A DNA stretch of 64,000 nt, from NCBI GenBank assembly GCA_043783625.1, contig JAYVZE010000179.1:1-64000 (forward strand), read 5' to 3'. Below are positions 58,624 through 64,000 of the stretch, piece after piece. Both the position numbers and the translations under genes were made by a program. This DNA comes from JAFDVL01 sp043783625. Lineage in GTDB: Bacteria; Acidobacteriota; Blastocatellia; RBC074. Every line of letters begins with the position of its first letter. The stretch's first letter is position 1. The notes beneath the pieces were generated by a model. That model was not told the origin of the DNA. It did not search any database and was given only the letters and a program-made list of their open reading frames with translations.

Positions 58624-60303
58624 GTGAAAAATAACTGGCTAAGATTTTTACTGATCGGTGTAGTTCTGGTGATGGTTGCCAGTGGTGCGGCTCTACGTCC
58701 AACTTCTGCCGTGCAAAAGACGGATGAGGATCGTGCGTCTGAACAAAAGCTGATGACGCAATTCGTCGAAGCGCAGGAAATTATTCGTGAGAAATATCTC
58801 GAAGAAATAGATTATGAAATCCTGACGAAAACGGGAATTCTGGGAATGTTGCGAACGCTTGATCCGCACTCTTCTTACTACGATAAAAAATCTTTTGATG
58901 ATTTGCGCAACGATCAACGAAGCCAGTATTTCGGGATCGGCTCCGTGATTGGCATGCGCGATGGAAAAGTTTTTATTCAAGAGCCGTTCCGCGATACTCC
59001 TTCGACGCGGGCAGGCTTGCGCTACGGCGATCAGATTGTTGGCATTGATGGACAGAACACCGAAACGTGGGATTCCAATCAGGTCACGAAAAAATTGCGC
59101 GGAGAGCAGGGCACGAAAGTGAATGTTTCCGTTCGTCGCCCAGGCGTCGCGGAACCTGTGACCGTCACGATTGAACGCGATGCGATTGCACAGCTTTCCA
59201 TTACCGGAACATATCTGGCGCGTCCCGGCATCGGCTACATCAATATGCCGCGCGGTTTTCATTCGACGACGAATGACGAATTGACGGCGGCGATTGCGAA
59301 TTTGAAAGAGCAGGGCGCGACTTCGATGATTCTTGATTTACGCGATGATCCGGGTGGATTTCTGGATCAGGCGATCAAGGTTTCCGATAAATTTTTACAG
59401 CGCGGACAAACGGTTTTGTCAGTTCGTTATCGGGAAGGGAAATTTCAGGATCGTGAATTACAAGCGGAATCTGGTTCGCCGGAATCATTTCCTCTCGTTC
59501 TTCTCATCAATAAAAATTCGGCTTCGGCTTCAGAAATTGTGGCAGGAGCCATTCAGGATCACGACCGTGGTTTGATTGTTGGCGAAAATAGTTTCGGAAA
59601 AGGCTTGGTGCAAACCATCATCCCGCTCAATGGTGGAGCCGGATTGACGTTGACGACGGCGCGTTATTACACGCCCAGCGGTCGGTTGATTCAGCGCGAT
59701 TATTCGAGCAGTTCGATGTACGATTATTTTACGCATCGTTCCGGCGCAGAGGCTACGGACGAAGCGAAGAAAAATGCGAAGCAGTGGATGACAGATTTAC
59801 GCCGTCCGGTGTTTGGCGGTGGCGGCATTAATCCTGATGTAAAAGTCAAAGATACGCGCATTGAAAATATTCAGGACATCACGAATCAAACGCAGATCGT
59901 TTTGTTAAGTCCGATTTTCCTTTTCACTCGTGAATTGGTGGGCGGACAGGTTCCAGTGGCGAAAGATTTTAAATTGAATGGCCCGCCGAATTTCGATCAC
60001 GCTCTGAAGTCTAATGAATTTGTGATTACGGATGAAATTGCGAAAAATTTTCGTGAAGCAATTAATTCGTTTTTAGGGAAGCATCCAGAAATTACGATGA
60101 CTCCGGCACAGATAGATGAGCATTTTGCCTGGGCTAAAAATCGGGTGCGATATGAAGTTTTGCTGGCGGCTTATGGCAGCGATAAGGCGCAGCAGGCAAT
60201 GATTGAAACGGATGCGCAGATGCAGAAAGCGATCAGCGAATTACCGAATGCCGCCGCGTTAGCGGATCGCGCGCGCCGTAATCGCAGCGTTTCCAAAAAA
60301 TAA
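58624..60303 (+). CDS. S41-family C-terminal processing peptidase
   Basis: 559 residues from GTG 58624 (GGAG 6 bases upstream). Signal/anchor helix about 8-28. A PDZ domain around 100-180 (YFGIGSVIGMRDGKVFIQEPF, GLRYGDQIVGIDG), and protease core with DLRDDPGGFLDQAIKV, LINKNSASASEIVAGA (Ser nucleophile) and GENSFGKGLVQ (Lys). Cuts C-termini of periplasmic proteins; the symbol ctpA is plausible but paralogues exist. Confidence 0.92.
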   Translation: MKNNWLRFLLIGVVLVMVASGAALRPTSAVQKTDEDRASEQKLMTQFVEAQEIIREKYLEEIDYEILTKTGILGMLRTLDPHSSYYDKKSFDDLRNDQRSQYFGIGSVIGMRDGKVFIQEPFRDTPSTRAGLRYGDQIVGIDGQNTETWDSNQVTKKLRGEQGTKVNVSVRRPGVAEPVTVTIERDAIAQLSITGTYLARPGIGYINMPRGFHSTTNDELTAAIANLKEQGATSMILDLRDDPGGFLDQAIKVSDKFLQRGQTVLSVRYREGKFQDRELQAESGSPESFPLVLLINKNSASASEIVAGAIQDHDRGLIVGENSFGKGLVQTIIPLNGGAGLTLTTARYYTPSGRLIQRDYSSSSMYDYFTHRSGAEATDEAKKNAKQWMTDLRRPVFGGGGINPDVKVKDTRIENIQDITNQTQIVLLSPIFLFTRELVGGQVPVAKDFKLNGPPNFDHALKSNEFVITDEIAKNFREAINSFLGKHPEITMTPAQIDEHFAWAKNRVRYEVLLAAYGSDKAQQAMIETDAQMQKAISELPNAAALADRARRNRSVSKK

Positions 60304-60372
60304 TCCTGCGTAAAAATTTAAGCAGATTTGAGGGCGGTTGTGTGAAGCATCCGCCCTTTTTATAGATGTAAA

Positions 60373-62091
60373 ATGCCCCTACTATCTCGCCGGAAAATTC
60401 TTCCTGTTTTATTTCTCTTGCTTACCCTGATCGGCATCTGGATATTTTTTCATCGTCTCTCAAGCGTTGCGATGGACACATACATCCCGGATTCTGCGTT
60501 AGGATTTTTAGTTGTTAACGATGTTCCGCAGGTCATCAATAAATTGACTGCAACGCAAGGCTGGCAGGATTTAGCTCCGGCGTATGGATTGGATGGAAAA
60601 TTTGCATACACCGGATGGTTAGCGACGCTGGGGCGATGGACAGGCATCGGAACTGCTGAAAGCTTACTTTTTTTCAGAGGTCAGTTCGCGCTGGTCATCA
60701 CGGGGATTGAACTGCGCGGCGATGAAGTCAAACCGCGCTGGGCATTAGTCGCAGAAACGCACGGCAGCGAAGCGGCAATAAAATCGCTAATTTCCGAACG
60801 CGTCGCGCAACTGGCGACCCGCGCTTACAAAAATCCAGTGCAAGAATCCAGCGAATACGCAGGCGTGCCGATCACTATTTTTCGCGCTGGCACTCAAAGC
60901 CTGCTCACCGCGAATATCAAATCCGAATGGATTCTTGCCAACGATCCCGAAGCTTTACGCGCCTGTATTGACACGCGAATGGGACGCGCTCCCGCTGTCA
61001 GCTCCAATGCCCTATTGCCTGCGGCGCGTCAGGCGGTGGATAAGGACGGAGAAGTTTTCGCGTTTGTGAGCCAACAAGGAGCTTCGCGGTTCTCGCAGTT
61101 TTTGGCGCATCTCTACGCCGGAAAATTATTGGAAGCGACGCCGCTCGCTGGATTACTGGAAAGTCTGGTGTCGGATATTTCCAACGGAATGGTGGAGGGA
61201 ATGGCCTACAGCGCAACGTTCGAGCGCGGCGCTGTGACCGACCAATATACCGTTTTATGCAAGCCGGATGTAGCGGATGGGTTGAAGGCTGCGATGAAAA
61301 TTTCCGGTAATAAATCACCGGAGAAAAGTGCTTTGATAAAACAGGTTCCGGCGGCGATTGAAGGCGTAACGTGGTTCAACTTACAAGACCCCAGCCGGAG
61401 CGTTGATAGTGTTGAGAAAATTGTGACGACGCGGATCGGGGTCGCACAGAGTTTTCTTTTTCATAAATTTTTCACGACTGCCAAAAAAATATTTTTGGGT
61501 TTGGAGCAGGGCGAAAACGGCAGCTCCGCGATTGGCAGCGAAGTCGTCCGCATGAAATTTGCCGAACGGGAAGATGAACCAGTTTGGTTAGCGAAAATCG
61601 TCGAAAAATCTGCTATCGAAAAAATTGCTATGCGGTTGATTTCTCAGCCGAATAAAGGAATAAAAAGTGAAGAATATAAGGGCTTTGCCTTAAAAATATC
61701 CGGTGATAATAAAAAAGCTTTTACCGTGATTGAGCAATTTCTGGCGTATGGTTCAAGTGGCAGTCTGAAGCAATTTATTGATGAGAAGCAGAAGAATTTA
61801 GCCTGGTTGCAGAGTTCGAAATTTACTGCGGTGCAAGCGCAACTTGAAGAAAGCGAAGGTGCTGTCATGAGCTTTCACTCAGTGACCGATGAATCAATAA
61901 AAATGATGGACTCGCTGAAGAAAAAATTGAACGCGAAGGCGGAGAGCAAGATTGTGAGTTCGGCTGTCAGTGAAAAAATCCCACTGGCTGCCAGCCGTAC
62001 TATCGTCAATGATGCAGGACTCCAAATTGTTGCTCGCTCAGCTTTTGGTAACTTTCCTCTGGTCACTTCTTTCGTAGATTCGATTTTCTAG
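60373..62091 (+). CDS. DUF3352-like membrane-anchored protein
   Basis: 572 residues. One N-terminal helix (8-27), then a large extracytoplasmic mixed alpha/beta region. It begins YIPDSALGFLVVNDVPQ, the usual opening of DUF3352-type proteins. No catalytic motif. It is in a run with the processing protease and permease, 69 bases after the protease. Confidence 0.65.
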   Translation: MPLLSRRKILPVLFLLLTLIGIWIFFHRLSSVAMDTYIPDSALGFLVVNDVPQVINKLTATQGWQDLAPAYGLDGKFAYTGWLATLGRWTGIGTAESLLFFRGQFALVITGIELRGDEVKPRWALVAETHGSEAAIKSLISERVAQLATRAYKNPVQESSEYAGVPITIFRAGTQSLLTANIKSEWILANDPEALRACIDTRMGRAPAVSSNALLPAARQAVDKDGEVFAFVSQQGASRFSQFLAHLYAGKLLEATPLAGLLESLVSDISNGMVEGMAYSATFERGAVTDQYTVLCKPDVADGLKAAMKISGNKSPEKSALIKQVPAAIEGVTWFNLQDPSRSVDSVEKIVTTRIGVAQSFLFHKFFTTAKKIFLGLEQGENGSSAIGSEVVRMKFAEREDEPVWLAKIVEKSAIEKIAMRLISQPNKGIKSEEYKGFALKISGDNKKAFTVIEQFLAYGSSGSLKQFIDEKQKNLAWLQSSKFTAVQAQLEESEGAVMSFHSVTDESIKMMDSLKKKLNAKAESKIVSSAVSEKIPLAASRTIVNDAGLQIVARSAFGNFPLVTSFVDSIF

Positions 62092-62103
62092 TTTTGAAAG
62101 CCC

Positions 62104-63465
62104 ATGGTCAAAAAACAACTCACACTCGTTCCTCTGATTGGCATTATTTATTTTACTGTCAGCGGCGGAGCGTTTGGGTTGGAAAATATTATCTCAGGTG
62201 CGGGGCCGGGTTTTGGCTTACTTTTACTCCTCATTACGCCGTTGATGTGGAGCTTGCCGATTGCTTTAGTCACGGCAGAATTGTCGGCGATGATGCCGAT
62301 TGACGGCGGTTATTATCGCTGGGTTTATTTTGCGCTGGGACGTTTCTGGGGCTTTCAGGAAGGCTGGTGGACGTGGTTGTTTACCTTCGTAGACATGGCG
62401 GTATATCCGGTTTTGTTTTCGACTTCGCTGAAATTCTTCTGGCCCGGAATGACTGGTTGGCAGCAATGGCTGGTGAATCTGGCGGTCATTGTCACGGCTT
62501 TAATCATTAACTGGCGTGGCTCAAAATCAGTGGGAAGCACTGCCATCATTGCTTTTGTGATTATCACGGCGGCATTTTTGCTGCTCACGATTTTGGCTGC
62601 TACGAAGTTGACACAGACTCCCTGGGTTCCATTCACAGGCTCGGGAAAATCTTTATCCGTGACGCTCGGAGCCGGGTTGACGGCTGTGATGTGGAGCTAC
62701 ATGGGATGGGATAATGTCAGCACTTTTGCCGGAGAAGTGAAAAATCCAAGCCGTACCTTTCCGTTGGCGTTGATGATTTCTGTTTGCTTAGTGACCTTGC
62801 TTTATTTTATTCCGATAGTGGTGACGCTTGGCGCGACGACGAACTGGCAGCAGTGGGACAGTGATAATTTTACTATTTCCACCGTGGCGGGACAGTTGAT
62901 TTCGCCCTGGCTTGGTTCTGCCATTGCCTTGAGTGTGATGTTCAGCGTGTGGAGCATGTTTGTCAGCCAATTGCTATACACTTCACGGTTGCCTTTTGCG
63001 ATGGCGGAGGATGGACTGTTACCGAAAGTAATTACGAAAACTACAGCTCAAAATGGAACCCCTTATGTTTCATTGATTCTTTGCGCAGTAATTTATAGTG
63101 TCTTCACGATGTTGAGCTTCAAACGCTTGTTAGTGATTGATGTTTTGATTTATGCGATTGCGTTGATTATAGAATATGTCGCACTGATGAGGCTAAGAAA
63201 AACACACCCCGACATGACTCGCCCTTTCAAGATTTCGGGCGGAGCCTGGGGTATCGGAGCGGCGTTCATTTCGCTCCTGATTTTTGTCGGGGCTTGTGCC
63301 GTGTTTTCTATCCTCGGCGAAGAGGATAGCTGGAAGCAAGTCTTAATAGTGATAGCAATGCTAACCACTGGGCCTGTCGTTTATGCGATACAAGCCCGGT
63401 TCAACCCGGCACCCCGTCAATTAAAATGGATTGACTTGCTTCACCAGCCAGAGCCGGAAAAATAA
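62104..63465 (+). CDS. APC-superfamily amino acid permease
   Basis: 453 residues with 12 predicted helices. Helix 1 carries the broken-helix glycines VSGGAFGLENIISGAGPG, and ELSAMMPIDGGYYRWVYFALG follows. It belongs to the plant PUT/LAT-like branch by its PxxGGYYRW motif, suggesting cationic amino acid or polyamine uptake; this is inference. Confidence 0.88.
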   Translation: MVKKQLTLVPLIGIIYFTVSGGAFGLENIISGAGPGFGLLLLLITPLMWSLPIALVTAELSAMMPIDGGYYRWVYFALGRFWGFQEGWWTWLFTFVDMAVYPVLFSTSLKFFWPGMTGWQQWLVNLAVIVTALIINWRGSKSVGSTAIIAFVIITAAFLLLTILAATKLTQTPWVPFTGSGKSLSVTLGAGLTAVMWSYMGWDNVSTFAGEVKNPSRTFPLALMISVCLVTLLYFIPIVVTLGATTNWQQWDSDNFTISTVAGQLISPWLGSAIALSVMFSVWSMFVSQLLYTSRLPFAMAEDGLLPKVITKTTAQNGTPYVSLILCAVIYSVFTMLSFKRLLVIDVLIYAIALIIEYVALMRLRKTHPDMTRPFKISGGAWGIGAAFISLLIFVGACAVFSILGEEDSWKQVLIVIAMLTTGPVVYAIQARFNPAPRQLKWIDLLHQPEPEK

Positions 63466-63602
63466 AAAATCAAATTGACTGCCAAGTCCGCTCCGAGTGC
63501 AGCCGATGGTAGACACAATTGAGAAAACAAAAGGTATCACTTACCAACTGCGGAAACTCTGGCTGAAGTCAGCACTCTCAATACCTGTCAATCGCATTTC
63601 GT

Positions 63603-63869
63603 TTATTCCCAAAAAAAGCTAATGGTGAACAGGACAATACTCCAGAGCCACACTGGTAGAAAAAAGAAGTGCCCTCCCCCATGCGGATGAAACCAGTGCC
63701 CAGCCTCAGATATTTTGCGATATGTGACATCAAGGGCGACCCAAATTGGGGCGGCAATCAGTACTGCCGTAGAATCCCCATGAATAGGAGTATTGAAAAG
63801 CCAGCTTACACCATATATCAGCATGACTATTGGAGAAACCATTAAAAATCCTAGTCTGTTGAATATCAT
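63603..63869 (-). CDS. Small membrane protein
   Basis: 88 residues with three hydrophobic stretches (about 9-27, 34-48, 66-85) and a His/Gly-rich HWFHPHGGGHFFF segment. Unknown function. Confidence 0.55.
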   Translation of the reverse strand: MIFNRLGFLMVSPIVMLIYGVSWLFNTPIHGDSTAVLIAAPIWVALDVTYRKISEAGHWFHPHGGGHFFFLPVWLWSIVLFTISFFWE

Positions 63870-63923
63870 CGTATAACCTCTTTGTTGGGCGCAAATTTGC
63901 TGTCACTACGGTTTTAGCTTGTG

Positions 63924-64000
63924 TTATTTTGAGTTATATCCAAAACCATAAGCCATAACCAGCAAGATCAATACAAAGATAATGATCTTTATCAGCAACC
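63924..64000 (-). CDS. C-terminal end of a small membrane protein (cut by window edge)
   Basis: A minus-strand frame gives IKIIIFVLILLVMAYGFGYN, Ser, Lys and a TAA. Strongly hydrophobic, so the end of a membrane protein; no family. Confidence 0.4.
   Translation of the reverse strand, partial: LLIKIIIFVLILLVMAYGFGYNSK

Overview
The window looks like a chromosomal segment of an environmental Gram-negative bacterium, most likely Acidobacteriota (Blastocatellia-like). This placement rests on gene content: a PEP-CTERM protein, a sigma-54 regulated RNA-repair locus, GH127 and DUF1844 proteins, and many intergenic fold-back repeats. No rRNA or other strong phylogenetic marker is present, so it is an inference.

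Layout. 1-4.7 kb: an AT-richer stretch with a coiled-coil secreted protein and two tandem GT-C type membrane glycosyltransferase paralogues. 5.1-9.8 kb: housekeeping block ispH, rpsA (with a hairpin-T5 leader), sppA, an HU gene and a HIT-family gene. 9.9-17.5 kb, mostly minus strand: PEP-CTERM protein, PhyH-like dioxygenase, methyltransferase, ABM monooxygenase, zinc-ribbon membrane protein, an AAA ATPase plus TOPRIM-like pair (possible defence module), msrA, GNAT. 17.6-21.9 kb: PfkB kinase, Hsp70-like protein, M20 peptidase.

21.9-32.8 kb holds the most striking system. It is an RNA-repair/RNA-surveillance locus with rtcB (RNA ligase), a LAGLIDADG endonuclease, a HEPN-like protein, a broken SEC-C gene, an array of four structured tRNA-like Y RNAs (YrlA type), a Ro60/Rsr (TROVE) gene, a near-consensus sigma-54 promoter in front of rsr, and the sigma-54 activator gene rtcR about 2 kb away. 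The Y RNAs are circularly permuted tRNA mimics closed by a covarying Ro-type stem. Three architectures occur in one array: permuted through the anticodon arm (B, C), permuted through the D-loop with a GNRA-capped pseudo-anticodon arm (A), and a minimal T-arm/acceptor minihelix (D). Hairpin spacers separate them.

32.9-40.5 kb: GH127 enzyme, pyrE, a FabF-type synthase, then about 1.1 kb without genes. That gap carries a perfect sigma-54 promoter, an upstream 18-bp inverted repeat and a chain of long hairpins ending in an intrinsic terminator. I read it as a roughly 700-nt undescribed sigma-54 dependent non-coding RNA. An SbcD-like nuclease and a GT2 glycosyltransferase follow.

40.6-51.2 kb: a 10.5-kb integrated element in tRNA-Asn(GTT), bounded by 50-bp direct repeats. 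It has a tyrosine integrase, excisionase-like proteins, a split TOPRIM/DUF927 replication protein beside an 11-copy iteron region, VRR-NUC, a split terminase, an S24-like protein lacking its serine, and BrnTA. No capsid or tail genes are seen, so it resembles a phage satellite. 51.3-63.9 kb: AarF/UbiB-like kinase, ribF, an MBL-fold enzyme, DUF1844, tsaD, a nonsense-interrupted DUF4262 gene, an SDR, a C-terminal processing protease, a DUF3352-like protein and an APC permease. Several genes carry frameshifts or stops, so either local gene decay or assembly indels must be considered.
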